This document shows positions 11,493 through 21,358 of a stretch of DNA of 64,000 bases, one piece after another (position 1 is the stretch's first letter; every line of letters starts with the position of its first letter). A program made the position numbers and the translations under genes. This DNA is from Symbiodinium kawagutii (Eukaryota; Sar; Dinophyceae; Suessiales; Symbiodiniaceae): NCBI GenBank assembly GCA_009767595.1, contig VSDK01018725.1, positions 105,616-169,615 of the forward strand. Direction: 5' to 3'. The notes beneath the pieces are model-generated. The model saw only the letters and a program-made list of their open reading frames with translations. It was not told where the DNA came from and ran no database searches.

Positions 11493-12491
11493 GCATGTAC
11501 AGCGCGCACTGTTTTGAAATGGGTTCACTATATTAGTAAGGGCTAATACAAATGCAGTCCAAGTACATGAACACTTGGGAATGTGCAGCTGAAGGGGCGT
11601 GCTTACCCAGTGCTCTGTGTGTGCCGGGCCGAGCCTCGTCCCAAGATATGCCATTCACATGGCTTAGGTGCGCAGCGGGCAAAAAAATGAGAAGGGAGAT
11701 TGATTGGAGATCTGAATGACTACGCATGTGCCACCAGTATGTCCAAAGTGGTTCACACCAGCATTCCACCACATCATTGTGATTTCAAACCATTATTGGA
11801 TGCCATGGTGTGCCATGGGTGATTCAGTTTCCACATGGTCTACATCGAGGCGCACTGGCTGGAGCAAATGGGGTTGAGAGCGAGTTGGATCAATACATAT
11901 AAATTCACAAATTCCCAAAATTGCTAGGGTCAGAAATTTGCATCAAGGTCAGTTTCTGTTCTCAGGGACTGAAATTTTTGACCCCAGGGCTAGGGCCTAA
12001 AATTATGCAACACCGGAAGTTCTAGGTATATATATATATATGTGTTAGGAAGCCAGCTATGAATAGTGGATTTTCCACTAGTTTAGATTACTGGAGTGTA
12101 CATGTTTGAAAATGTACAGGCACGCCACATCTTAAGGACCACCACGATTGTTGTCATATCCTTGCGTTGTTTTGGTCTTGTTGTTTTAATTGTTGCTGTT
12201 GAAGCTGTAAGGAGTCTGTTGACAGCAAATAGGAAATGTTGTTGGACAGACTTTTATGACATACTTTGCACAGTGGCTGTATGGGACTCGGATGTGCAAT
12301 CTCAATATCGCACAGCCCGGATATGCTGTTTGAATGCAGTTGATAAACCAATATAGCTTGCAATGCGTATGTGACAGCTTTCCGAAATCCAAAATTACTG
12401 TAGTCTGTAGTCCTTTCAGATGTGGTTCCGAAGACCAAATGTCACAGGGTCAAGTGCTTAAGATTGCTTGAGGGTGGTTGGAAACCACCAG
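11493..12491. other. About 1 kb with no supported gene
   Basis: Downstream of the third gene. It holds a short (TA)n run near 12029-12041 and AT-rich DNA. Scattered open frames on either strand lack coding character. The 3' UTR of the preceding gene presumably lies here. Confidence 0.4.
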
Positions 12492-12528
12492 CGAGCACCT
12501 CAGCGGCACTGTTGAAGAGGTTCCGCTG
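12492..12528 (+). CDS. Candidate 37-bp exon after a mini palindrome
   Basis: The short palindrome GGTGGTTGGAAACCACC ends in CACCAG, then an open frame EHLSGTVEEVPL follows and ends at CTG|GTACCT. The palindrome resembles a collapsed family C element. Acidic composition. Too short for confidence. Confidence 0.35.
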
Positions 12529-12657
12529 GTACCTGATGGGAATTGACCATCATTCATCATGAATCATTATCATCTACCATGGTTGATTATAAACCATCAA
12601 AAGGTAGATACTAATTATGATTTATGGTTTCAATTGTGCTTTAAACGTCCTCCAAAG

Positions 12658-12763
12658 CTTGGCTTTGCAAAATGCTCAGGCGACTCTGTCTTGGTGCGAC
12701 TCCGAAATCACATCAGTGCGCAGGCCACAGTTGGGCTCTGGGGAGTCCAAAACTGCAAAGATA
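12658..12763 (+). CDS. Candidate exon, unknown protein
   Basis: Acceptor CCAAAG at 12656-12657, open frame with LALQNAQATLSWCDSEI and a basic end, donor ATA|GTAATA. Composition looks protein-like and differs from the AT-rich flanks. Its partner exons are not known; 12492-12528 lies 130 bp upstream on the same strand. Confidence 0.35.
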
Positions 12764-13039
12764 GTAATAAAATTTAATGATTGGTTGGTGATGATGGCAG
12801 AGTCATTGATATATTAGTGTTGTCAAGGTATGTGTTCATTCTTCAAGCCAGTGGTTAATTAGTGGATTATGATGTTGATGTGGGTATCAACCAACGCCCC
12901 TGTTCCCTCACCGTCAAATCTACACCGGCCCTCTTAAAATGAAGGCTCATTCCCTATTACTAAGCTAGAATGTTTTGGCAGGAAACAAAGCAAAGCCATG
13001 AGAGTAGCTTTCACTTGGCCCAAGGAAGGATGTTTGACA

Positions 13040-13403
13040 GGTAGGATCGACGTGGACATGGCCACCGTTCAAGCAGAAATGGCAAAGTTCCACTGTTGGA
13101 TGTGGCTCTGGACTTGCACATGTTCAAGAATCAAGCCAGCATGCAGAGAGGGAACACCAAAGAGTGTTGCACATGTTTTGATATCAATTCTTGTTGGTGT
13201 ACAAAGTTGTTTTGTTGAGGTTTGTTTCAGTGAACCAAGGGCTGATTTGGATTCCTTGTTTCTAGGCATTCAAGGATTCGTGTTTGCCAGCTCGTTGTAT
13301 TTCTCCTTACTACGTGCTGAACTATTCCTCTTTGAACCACACGAAACGAAGCCACAATTCTTTCCAGAGCATCCCCATGACAGAGTGGTGGGTCATAGCC
13401 GAG
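13040..13403 (+). CDS. Candidate exons including a 36-bp mini-exon
   Basis: About 13046-13160 is open in a frame with NGKVPLLDVALDLHMFKNQ. A mini-exon at 13368-13403 has a pyrimidine-rich acceptor (TTCTTTCCAG), exactly twelve codons containing IPMTEWWVIAE, and donor GAG|GTGAGA. The two pieces are not proven to be joined. A longer frame across the area also exists but ignores these splice signals. Confidence 0.33.
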
Positions 13404-13477
13404 GTGAGAAACATCACCAGTGTAACTACAGCTTACGGTAGACAACAGTAGCTTGTTCGATGGCCAGAAACGGATCT

Positions 13478-13542
13478 AAGTGGGGATGCGAACTGTTGAC
13501 CTTTCGCCCTTGAAGCAGGGGGTAAGACACCTACTACCACTT
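13478..13542 (-). repeat. tRNA-like sequence, probably a tRNA-derived SINE remnant
   Basis: Read on the minus strand it begins AAGTGG and ends CCACTT (6-bp perfect acceptor-like stem), has an A-box-like GTGGTAGTAGGTG and a B-box-like AGTTCGCATCC. The CCCT / AGGG pair could form an anticodon-type arm. At 65 nt it is too short and degenerate for a working tRNA. Box spacing fits an RNA polymerase III promoter of a SINE head; no tail is obvious. Confidence 0.35.
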
Positions 13543-13794
13543 CAGGTCTGGTTCTTTTTGTGCCAACATGTGTGTAGTCAATCTTTCATAATTTGGTGGT
13601 TTCTCAAGCCAGTTTGGGGACCCCAAAGCCATGGTTGGTTTATTGAAAAGTAATGATTGATATGGGATGAATTCGGGATACCCCTGTTTGCAGAAGAATT
13701 AAGATGAATACACGGAATTGCGTGTGTTGGTCCATTTCCTCTTAGAAGAGTGTCCCTCTGGGTGGGTCGCTGGATGCTCTTCATCGATCAATCA

Positions 13795-13869
13795 ACAACG
13801 GCAAGAACAACAAGAACAAGAACGACAACAACAGCAACAGCAACAACAACAACAACAACAACGACAGAG

Positions 13870-13924
<55 letters not shown>

Positions 13925-13942
13925 CGACAGAGACAACAACAA

Positions 13943-14032
<90 letters not shown>

Positions 14033-14033
14033 C
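13795..14033. repeat. (CAA)n microsatellite with CAG and CGACAGAGA interruptions
   Basis: About 235 bp of CAA triplets, interrupted at two places by the same CGACAGAGACAACAAC-type variant (about 13861 and 13925), which suggests internal duplication of the array. Long open frames across it on both strands (poly-Gln, poly-Thr, poly-Leu, poly-Cys) are artefacts of the triplet. Confidence 0.9.
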
Positions 14034-14167
14034 CCTTCGTTTGGGTGTGACCGCGCGCCGTCAGGCGCCAATGTGTGCTTTGCATTGGTTTTTACAACAT
14101 TTTATGTTTTTTGACCATGTTGTGTTTTGTTGTTTTTTTCTTGATTTTTTGTTGTCCTGTGTTGCAG

Positions 14168-14446
14168 CTCTGGTTTGTTTGTCAACTCCACAGCCATTCC
14201 TTGTCTTTGGTGATATCTAAAGAATCAGCTGGTGGGTATCCCAACGTGGACACTTTGGCCTTTCTGTACTCACCCAACGCTGTGAAAATGGCATTCAAAC
14301 CTGGTGATTTCATCTGCTTCACACGACCATCGACCCTGTACCAACCAAACGAGCAACGTAACCTCAACGTGCACAGACACACAAGCTCCGCAACAACCTC
14401 CAACGTGCTTTCGCGCGGTATGCACGCACTGCGCAAATTGCTCTGA
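14168..14446 (+). CDS. Candidate exon, unknown protein
   Basis: After TGTTGCAG (AG at 14166-14167) a frame stays open to TGA at 14444-14446 and contains GGYPNVDTLAFLYSPN and AFKPGDFICFTRP, which look like globular protein. The C-terminal part overlaps the duplicated unit starting at 14375. The role is unknown and the start arbitrary. Confidence 0.33.
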   Translation, partial: LWFVCQLHSHSLSLVISKESAGGYPNVDTLAFLYSPNAVKMAFKPGDFICFTRPSTLYQPNEQRNLNVHRHTSSATTSNVLSRGMHALRKLL

Positions 14447-14700
14447 ACATCAACAGGCCCCACCCCACCCCACCCCACCCCACGTAGCATCAACGTGGCA
14501 TCGATGTGGCATCAACATGGCATCAACTTGGTTGGCCCCCCTCAAGACACACAAGCTCCGCAACAACCTCCAACGTGCTTTCGCGCGGTATGCACGCACT
14601 GCGCAAATTGCTCTGAACATCAACAGGCCCCACCCCACCCCACACCCCCCCCACCCCATCACGCACACGACCATCGACCCTGTCCCAACAGAAACACAAC
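14321..14700. repeat. Local duplications of about 104 bp and about 40 bp
   Basis: The block from AGACACACAAGCTCCGCAAC through the CCCCA run is present at 14375-14479 and again at 14545-14648, nearly identical over about 100 bases (offset 170). A second pair, ACACGACCATCGACCCTGT, lies at 14321 and 14665 (offset 344). Between the main copies is a short CATCAACGTGGCATCGATG repeat. Near identity implies recent duplication. Confidence 0.8.
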
Positions 14701-14734
14701 GACAAGGCACAGCGCACGGACTACCATCCCGATC

Positions 14735-14825
14735 CCGCGCGCAGGTCAGTAAAAACGGCCCCCGAAATCCCAATTCCCCCCTGATTCGTAACGCAAAAAG
14801 CGCGCGGCGACACCCCAACGGAAGG

Positions 14826-14856
<31 letters not shown>

Positions 14857-15029
14857 GCAACCGCAAGAGGCACACAATGGCACACATGAATCCTGTCCGC
14901 CACTTTGCTGATACTGCGCTGCTCCAGGATGATTGGCATCTCTTCGAGCAGATTGACCGCAGCACGGGGCTGCAATACAATGCCAAGGACGACCTTGGGC
15001 GGGTGACTTGTGTACCTGGGGAAGCCTGA
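14735..15029 (+). CDS. Candidate exon with poly-Asn tract from (CAA)n
   Basis: A frame ending at TGA 15027-15029 runs through an AAC/CAA microsatellite (14826-14857, Asn-rich) into MAHMNPVRHFADTALLQDDW and FEQIDRSTGLQYNAKDD, which are protein-like. ATG at 14877-14879 could be a start just after the tract. No family recognised. Confidence 0.4.
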
Positions 15030-15741
15030 TGAGTCAGAGGCTTTTCTAAAGGCTTTATGAGGCTTATAGCCATTGGTTTTATATGGTTTTATAGGGTTTA
15101 TTAGCCATTCATAACGGTTGATAATAGATGCTGTATAGATATAGTATACTTGGGAAAAATGCTTGTTCGGCTTTGCATTGCCATTTTCAGGAGGAAAAGT
15201 GGTTGCAAAATGGCTGATCGATGATGAACAAGCCACTAGGCAACCGTACTTGAAGCAATTGAAGACAGTCACATATACATGATGCATCTGATGGGACAGC
15301 CACCTGCCCACTTGTGCAAGATAGTTGATCACCCAATGAGATTGATGTTCTTGGTAGACATGGATCCTGCAATGATTCAGGCGCGACAGCCAGTGCTGAA
15401 GGTTGATCACTGATCACAGCGTTCCACCAGCTCAGTGGTTCACGGTCCCACAGCTTCCGCAAAGTTCAAGCCTGGACTGGCAGCTGACTACGACCACTGC
15501 ATCATTGTAAAGATCCTGATGATCAACAGCATCATCACTGTCAGTATCGATCTGAGTGTTTCTTTACATTTTTGTTCCACGCATTTTACGCATATGGCTG
15601 TATGTCATTTACCATCAATGATGGGGTATCGTCACCAACAAAGATACTGTAGTTGGAAAATGTACGGACAAGTTCAGCAACCAGAACACTAATGTTTGGA
15701 ATGGATCATCATATGGTTTCTATCCCGCATCATTGGTGATA

Positions 15742-15846
15742 TGGGTGTTTCTCAAAATAGGGGTACCCCCAAATCATCCATTACTAGTCATCTATAATAA
15801 TAAGCCAGCCTTTTTTGGGGGTCCCCTATGACTTGAGAAACCCCCA
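15742..15846 (+). mobile_element. Family A MITE-like element, copy 1
   Basis: Starts TGGGTGTTTCTCAAAATAGG and ends with the complementary TTGAGAAACCCCCA, about 105 bp, preceded by TA. The internal sequence AAATCATCCATTACTAGTCAT is typical of the family. No coding capacity. Confidence 0.7.
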
Positions 15847-15870
15847 TTTCTACCGCCAGTCTTCACTGCT

Positions 15871-15910
15871 GAATTTTGGGGGTACCCCCATTCTGAGAAA
15901 CCACCATTTC
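15871..15910 (+). mobile_element. Family A right-end fragment
   Basis: Only the right terminal part remains (TTTTGGGGGTACCCCCATTCTGAGAAACCACC). It lies 25 bp downstream of copy 1 and immediately upstream of an exon candidate. Confidence 0.55.
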
Positions 15911-15925
15911 CCTCACCATCGATAG

Positions 15926-16030
15926 TGAACAACAGCTCTCCGGTGATGCCACAGCAAGCAGCTGCATCCAGGACCTGACGTGGAGCTACGCCGAGGTTTT
16001 CAACGCCTTGGTCGCTCGCAACTGGGCCTG
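15926..16030 (+). CDS. Candidate exon next to family A fragment
   Basis: Acceptor CGATAG, then a frame containing EQQLSGDATASSCIQDLTW and SYAEVFNALVARNWA, then donor CCTG|GTGACG. GC-rich, unlike its flanks. FNALVA is compatible with a helical-repeat protein but too short to assign. Confidence 0.45.
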
Positions 16031-16575
16031 GTGACGATTCGCGTTCGGTGGGACGGGTTCGGTTGGGGCCTTCCACCTTTGAAGGCTGAGATTTTTGGGG
16101 TTTTTGTCAGAGAGTTGGTTGTTATCATATCTATTTTTATATTGTATATGATTGCAAATGTAATAACTATTTACATATAATGCACAGATACAGTTGTTAT
16201 TAACAATCGGTTTGCTGTTTTTTTTGTTGGCTACTTTGGTGATTCAACTGTTATAGGTAAATGATGTATACGTTTTGTTTTTTTTATTTATTCATTTATT
16301 TACATGTATAAATATGTATATATATATATATATAAGTCATTTTGCAAGTTTCAACAAACTGATCAACCACCAGGAAATTGCTGATACGGGGTCTACTCAT
16401 GTAGGCCTCTATCAGTCACTGCCATCACTAGTTCAGTATATTCCTTTTGCATCATTATGCTGCTACCATGTTGTTCCGGATATTATGCCCCCTAATTATG
16501 CCCCCTACCAGTGCCTGTTCACACCAGTTCCTGTTCCCCAGTCAGAAATTGGTGTTAGGCCACCGAAGTTCTATC

Positions 16576-16681
16576 TACCGGTACTGGTAGCTATCCTGAT
16601 TACATATCATTAACCATGGTTTCCCTTATTATTGTTGGTCACCATCCCCCATTATTGGTTGCTTATATTGACCCATAGCCA
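16576..16681 (-). mobile_element. Family B element, truncated copy, reverse orientation
   Basis: The right end TATTGACCCATAGCCA followed by TA is the reverse complement of the family B left end TGGCTATGGGTCAATA. The internal CATTAACCATGGTTTCCC and CCCCCATTATTGGTT also match. The other terminus is missing. Confidence 0.55.
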
Positions 16682-16835
16682 TATCCTGATTACAGACCAA
16701 TCTCTGGCCTGATAACAGGCCAATCGCCAAGGCACCACTCTCTCGGATTTGTTTTGTTTTACTTTTCATTTCTATTTGGGGACCGACAGTTGTCAATCTA
16801 CCCCCCAGTTATCATCCATTTATAGTCAAGTTACT

Positions 16836-16929
16836 ATAAGTAATCAAAGGGGATATACCCCCTATTTTATTATCCGCTTATAGTAATCAACCAACCATTA
16901 TAGTTGGTATATCCCCTTTTGTTACTTAT
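16836..16929. mobile_element. TA-flanked hairpin element sharing a GGGGATATACC core
   Basis: TAAGTAATCAAAGGGGATAT at the left is complementary to the right end GGTATATCCCCTTTTGTTAC(TTA), about 24 bp of imperfect inverted repeat, 94 bp in all, bounded by TA. The GGGGATATACCA word recurs in the family B array at 37.7-37.9 kb. Confidence 0.55.
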
Positions 16930-16989
16930 ATTCTCCTTGTTAATAATCATTCTTATTAACCATATTTCATCACTAGAAACCAACCATTT

Positions 16990-17026
16990 GTTTGGGGTCC
17001 CCGGTTACCTGGCTTGAGAACCCCCA
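16990..17026 (+). mobile_element. Family A right-end fragment
   Basis: GTTTGGGGTCCCCGG followed by GGCTTGAGAACCCCCAC is a diverged right half of family A. An exon candidate begins 17 bp further on. Confidence 0.4.
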
Positions 17027-17043
17027 CGTCCCTCTCAGCCTAG

Positions 17044-17133
17044 GCCAGTCGGCCACCAAGAAGTTGGTATCGCCAGCGACGATCGCAGTGGTTTGACGCT
17101 ACCCGCCTGAATTGCATGGCGTCCCCAAGCATG
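17044..17133 (+). CDS. Candidate 90-bp exon
   Basis: Acceptor CTCTCAGCCTAG, thirty open codons with a basic segment (SWYRQRRSQWFDATRLNCMA), donor ATG|GTTGATTG. A second frame (ATKKLVSPATIAVV) is also open, so the frame is not certain. Confidence 0.35.
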
Positions 17134-17399
17134 GTTGATTGTGGTTGAGCATAAAGGGGGAATAATCAACTAGAACCAACAATTGTAGGAGATGAACGAT
17201 GGCATGGTTTTGTTGATAGGTGGTGTATCGTCCAAGTTGTTGATTAATTGTGTAGTTGTTCGTAGTTGTTCGTTGTGAATCCCTAAATTATGTACATAGT
17301 TGGTGTATCTCTCCATAGTTATTTAGCTACAAAGCATGCGGCACCTGTATAGGCTCTCCACATCCCTTTTTCTCACTAACCATTTGGGAGGCACAACAG

Positions 17400-17473
17400 G
17401 ATGGAAAGCTGAAGTCTTTGGGGCGCAGTAAACCAGAGATGTCAAAGAGACCTGGAAAAGGTCGGAAGTGCAG
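17400..17473 (+). CDS. Candidate exon encoding a basic segment
   Basis: Acceptor CACAACAG, then DGKLKSLGRSKPEMSKRPGK and further Lys/Arg, ending at GTGCAG|GTTTTG. The frame stays open past the donor to 17541. Basic, nucleus-like composition; no family recognised. Complementary-strand frames overlap here but lack such splice signals. Confidence 0.4.
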
Positions 17474-18077
17474 GTTTTGTGCAGGTTCTTTTTCTGTATT
17501 CTGCACTTCCCAAACGATTTGGATTGGACGCTGTCCTTGAACATTGTGAAGCAAATTCAACTACACTGCACAATCTATGTGTTCATGCATAGATGGACAG
17601 ATAGACAGGCTCACAGACAAACAAACAGACAAGTAGAATGGATGTGGGAAAGCCACTGCTCCAGCAATTCTGTGTCCCAGTCCCAGTCCCAGGTTTCCCC
17701 GATTTGCTGCATCAACATTTTTTCAACATAGTTATCAACTTACCATGGAAGATGTGGGTACCTAGCCTTTATGTTGTTTAGATATAAACCCGGGCAATGA
17801 GACCAAGCGCTGTTCCAGTGCAACTTGTGCATCGAATCAAGAAGAAGTGGTTGATGGCACCTTCCGAAAGTGTTTTCGTGTATAACATGGCTCCGCTGAA
17901 TTGTTTGCTTACTTGTTTGGCTCCATGAATGGCTCAATTTGCTGGGGTTGGCTGGTCAGAAATGATCATATCAATATATTTATATGTATATATATATATA
18001 TAGATGGTCAGTTTTTTTGATATCATATCATTTCTGACCACAGATGATTGTAGATGGTTATGATTTTGGACTTTCAG

Positions 18078-18254
18078 AAAAAGATGATGAATCATTGCGC
18101 AACCCCATTCTTGCATGGCTGGATCCCCATTGCATTCGTGGATCCACATCTTTTGCCATGGATCCATGGCCACGCTGACCACAGGTCCTGGCCGTGCCAC
18201 GGAGGAACCGCGCAATTTCCACATTTGAAGTTGGAGATCGCGGTGTTGGTTTGA
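18078..18254 (+). CDS. Candidate exon, two open frames
   Basis: A good acceptor (TTTGGACTTTCAG) is followed by two open frames: KDDESLRNPILAWLDPHCIR to a TGA at 18176, and a longer one to TGA 18252-18254 rich in His/Pro. I prefer the first on composition. GGATCC-like words repeat in the segment. Confidence 0.33.
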   Translation, partial: KKMMNHCATPFLHGWIPIAFVDPHLLPWIHGHADHRSWPCHGGTAQFPHLKLEIAVLV

Positions 18255-18281
18255 TGGAACGCGTCCATGAATCGATGATAG

Positions 18282-18330
18282 GCACCTCCGCATTTGAAAG
18301 CCATGAGTTTTGGGAGTGAAGCCACCACTG
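18282..18330 (+). CDS. Candidate exon upstream of family C copy 1
   Basis: Acceptor GATGATAG, open frame APPHLKAMSFGSEATT, ending CCACTG directly at the GT of the family C element. The phase at the junction is 1. Confidence 0.35.
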
Positions 18331-18431
18331 GTTGGGTGGTGGTTTCAAACATTTTAATGTTCGCCAATGTTTGTTAGAGATGGTTGGTTGTTTGACTAAT
18401 ATTTTTCATAGGAGTTGAAACCATCAACCAG
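18331..18431 (+). mobile_element. Family C introner-like element, copy 1 (GT-AG)
   Basis: Starts GTTGGGTGGTGGTTTC and ends GAGTTGAAACCATCAACCAG, 101 bp, with complementary ends. Both sides abut open coding frames (18282-18330 and 18432-18602), so it can be read exactly as an intron. Confidence 0.65.
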
Positions 18432-18602
18432 ACCATTTTTTTTCAAGCTATCCCATGGTCTGCGCTCACAGATCTCATATCTTTTTGGTGTTCCAACCAC
18501 CCCAAGGTGTGGAACAACGTAGAGGGGCAAAAGATGTACAGCGATGAAATTACGGATATTATGAAGACTCCAAACGACTCCAAATCATCATTAGCTACTT
18601 GA
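18432..18602 (+). CDS. Candidate exon directly after family C copy 1
   Basis: Begins immediately after AACCAG. One frame is open for 56 codons to TGA (18600-18602) and includes WSALTDLISFWCSNHPKVW and EITDIMKTPNDSK. A second frame, which fits the phase of the upstream exon, is open for about 38 codons. The choice needs transcript data. No family recognised. Confidence 0.45.
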   Translation, partial: TIFFQAIPWSALTDLISFWCSNHPKVWNNVEGQKMYSDEITDIMKTPNDSKSSLAT

Positions 18603-20026
18603 TTGCAAAGGACTGATCAGCGTATCATTTGCTACTTGAATTGTTTGCTGCAAAGAGGTGTGGAGGCACATTCTATTTGGACGCATGATAGTTAATGCCG
18701 GCACATGTCCAAATGGACAGCACCCCAGAGTGAGCTGCTGATGTAGCGCCGACTTTCCGGCATCGCCATGGTGGTAGCTTCCAGTCATCCAATGATTCCC
18801 TTAGTGTCAGCACAGCACCAAGAACTCTGGGGGGCACTGTGCATGCAAAGTTCAAGTCATCGTTTCAGCAGTGAAGCCGGGAATAGACTGAGTTTAAATG
18901 TGTTTAGATTCTGGTAAAAAAGGTCATTGAGAGGTCACTCAATAAAAGGTCTAGAAAGCAGCCAAGCACAAGGACTTCATGCTTTGGTTCCAATGGTTGG
19001 AGGATCTGCTGACGTCGATGATGCGAAAATTTGCCATCCATTTTGCGAATTCCCAGTGGCGCAAGTGTATGCAAGTGTGCCATGATGTGCCTAGGGTGTC
19101 AACACGTGTTGTACAGCTGAGATGGCACTCTGGGTCCAAACTTGGCTCGCTTTCAGGGTCAAAAAATTGGGGCACGTCGCAGCGACTCCATGCAATAAAG
19201 GTGGCAAGTGAGGTCTCAGATGGTCTCAGCACTCCATTCCTTGGTTTGTTTTTTTTTTTCATTTGATTGCATTTGTGGGTTCGAACATGTATATATATAT
19301 ATAAATATATATTTACTTTTTCATTCATTTAAATATGGACATACATATATATATATATATATTTAAATATATATATATTTATTTATTTGTATATACAAAT
19401 TTAACTATATGTATATGTCAGTGTATTTGCATGCGCACAATATATGTATACAATTGTAAATATGTATGAGTTATTGAATGTTTTTGGAAGTGTATATACA
19501 TCTTTACACGTGTATATGTTTGCATATTTACACATGTGTATATTTGCTTGTAGATCTACAAGTTAATTTGGATCATCACAGGCAATTCAGCAGGGAACCG
19601 TTGGATTATCTTGCGTGTATTCACGTGCAAACACATGATTGGGTTTGTCCAGCCATGTCAATTAAGATTTGATGGGTGAGTTACGTTCCTCGAGCAGATG
19701 GTTTGACCAGTGCCGTCTCTTGGTCGATGATTTTTGTTTGGCTTTGACAATGTGAGATAACTATCGGAAGTAATGAATTTTCCGGATCCTTAACATGCTA
19801 AATTGTTGGTACGTGTGAGGTCTCATGAGTGAGATGCCAAGGCTTTGCATACTGAGCACCGCGTGAAATCCAGTTCTGGGTGGATCTGTAACTCCGAAAG
19901 TGGGTGACTCTATCGGGTAGGGCCAATCAGTTTCTAGTTTTGAATAAAGGTGTCAAGTCTAGTTTCAAATAAAGAAGGTGTCAACTTGCACTGCACTCAG
20001 CCTTGTACTTTTGTTCACCTTGCCAG
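18603..20026. other. Non-coding stretch with TA-rich microsatellites
   Basis: Contains (TA)n and TATATTTA runs at about 19286-19400 and loosely periodic TGTATATA words to 19560. An open frame at 18979-19266 lacks splice signals and coding composition. No element copy recognised. Confidence 0.4.
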
Positions 20027-20185
20027 GCGATCTCTTTGTAAGCTGGTTTCTTCCGGAGAAGCACAGAGTGTCATAGTCCAATGTTCCAATGCGATACGCC
20101 TACAGCCTTTCCTTCCGACCCAAAAAACACGCAACACCACCGGTGATCCGGCACTCCAGGATGTTCCAAGCAGGCGACGGGCACG
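20027..20185 (+). CDS. Exon candidate, pairs in phase with 20485-20647
   Basis: Acceptor CACCTTGCCAG, then SLCKLVSSGEAQSVIVQCSN, a Thr/Pro-rich part and RRRA, donor CACG|GTGAGG leaving two bases. The next candidate exon begins with the single base needed to complete an Arg codon. A second frame is open as far as the family C start at 20239. Unknown protein. Confidence 0.45.
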
Positions 20186-20238
20186 GTGAGGGAGTGGTTC
20201 TTGAAACGAAAACTGTCCAATTGTGGCACCAAACACTG

Positions 20239-20484
20239 GTTGGTGGTTTTAAACATGGTTACAGCCATCAATAATGGTTAAGAATAGGGTTGTAGTTATA
20301 TATAGCCATGGTTGATAATCCATGGGGATTATAGCAATTAGCAATGGTCAATAGGGGATAAACAACCAACAGAAATGGTTGAACAGCTACTGGTTGGTGG
20401 TTTGATTGATCCGAAATGTGTTACCAAATGATTGGTTGATTTCTTTCACTACTATTTTTCATAAGGGTTGAAACCACCAACCAG
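20239..20484 (+). mobile_element. Family C element, copy 2 (long composite)
   Basis: Left end CTG|GTTGGTGGTTTTAAAC at 20239, a second left end CTG|GTTGGTGGTTTGATTG at 20393, and a single right end GGGTTGAAACCACCAACCAG ending 20484. The first part contains TCAATAATGGTTAAGAATA and the second resembles the usual 95-bp unit, so this is a nested or extended version. The right end abuts an exon candidate. Confidence 0.7.
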
Positions 20485-20647
20485 AAGATGGCCAAACTAT
20501 AGTCTTTGTTGGGACGTTCAGCTACTTGAAGTTCTGGTACCTGGACAGCTTGAGCAGCACACCATGGTGCGCACATTTTGCACCTCACATCACAATCCCT
20601 CAAATCTTAAGCCAACAGCGAACGTGCAAAAGGATCACGAGTTGTGA
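20485..20647 (+). CDS. Exon candidate directly after family C copy 2
   Basis: After ACCAACCAG one base completes a split codon, then the frame WPNYSLCWDVQLLEVLVPGQ and onward is open for 53 codons to TGA 20645-20647. The phase matches the donor at 20185/20186. DVQLLEVL is leucine-rich, consistent with a helix. Confidence 0.48.
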
Positions 20648-21254
20648 TTCCGAAACTGGACTGAACGAAGTGACCCATAAGGATCCTTCCAAATCACTTG
20701 GAAGTAAGTAATTAGCTCAGATCACCACAACCAACCCTGGCAGTCACACCTACCCATGTGTTTCTTTTTGAATATTGATCCATAGCCAAATACCCACCGT
20801 CTTTGTTCACAAAAATCCAGCCTGCTTCCTGAGGAGGTTTGCTGCGTCCTGTGATCGGCCATTGGGAGATGTGCTTGCAATATGCAAGAAAGCTGAGTTC
20901 AAACAGATATAGCTGGAATACTTGGACGCATTGACCATCCCCTACCCTCGCAGTTACCATGAAAGAGAAGGTAATTAACCACTTCTGGTTTCCACTAGCT
21001 TTTTATAACGGGAGTTGGTTGCCTACTATTGGCTGGTAACTGGAAGCATAGGGATGATCATTGACCATTAGGATTTCAACATCATGAAATCAACTGTTTG
21101 GATTAGGATGTTGCTTGTCTTGGGGAGCTGTCGGCGTGGTCAACAAAAATTGAAACCCCAGCACGGCTGACCAGTCCATGGCCGGTAGCGTGGGACCTTC
21201 GATCATTGCCCAAGTAGCTTGTTTGAATTGTCATGAACCGGCATTGCAGTCATT
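20648..21254. other. Non-coding stretch, no feature supported
   Basis: A minus-strand frame at 20712-20960 is open but has no coding character I would defend. No repeats of the A-E families. Confidence 0.35.
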
Positions 21255-21358
21255 TGGTGGTTTCTCAAAATGGGGGTACCCCCAAAAATGGCTGGTTTAT
21301 TATTATAAATGACTAATAAAGGATGATTTGGGGGTACCCCTATTTTGAGAAACAACCA
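21255..21358 (+). mobile_element. Family A element, copy 2
   Basis: TGGTGGTTTCTCAAAATGGG at the left, CCCTATTTTGAGAAACAACCA at the right, with TTTATTATTATAAATGACTA inside. Flanks are TT rather than TA. Relative to copy 1 the centre is inverted (AATGGCTGGTTT near the left end). Confidence 0.7.

Noticed and set aside
13478..13542. A functional tRNA gene
   Set aside because: Only 65 nt, imperfect D and anticodon arms; kept only as a SINE-like remnant.
13718..14220. Long open frames on both strands across the CAA array (poly-Gln, poly-Thr, poly-Leu, poly-Cys)
   Set aside because: A pure CAA array has no stops in any frame; the frames are consequences of the microsatellite.
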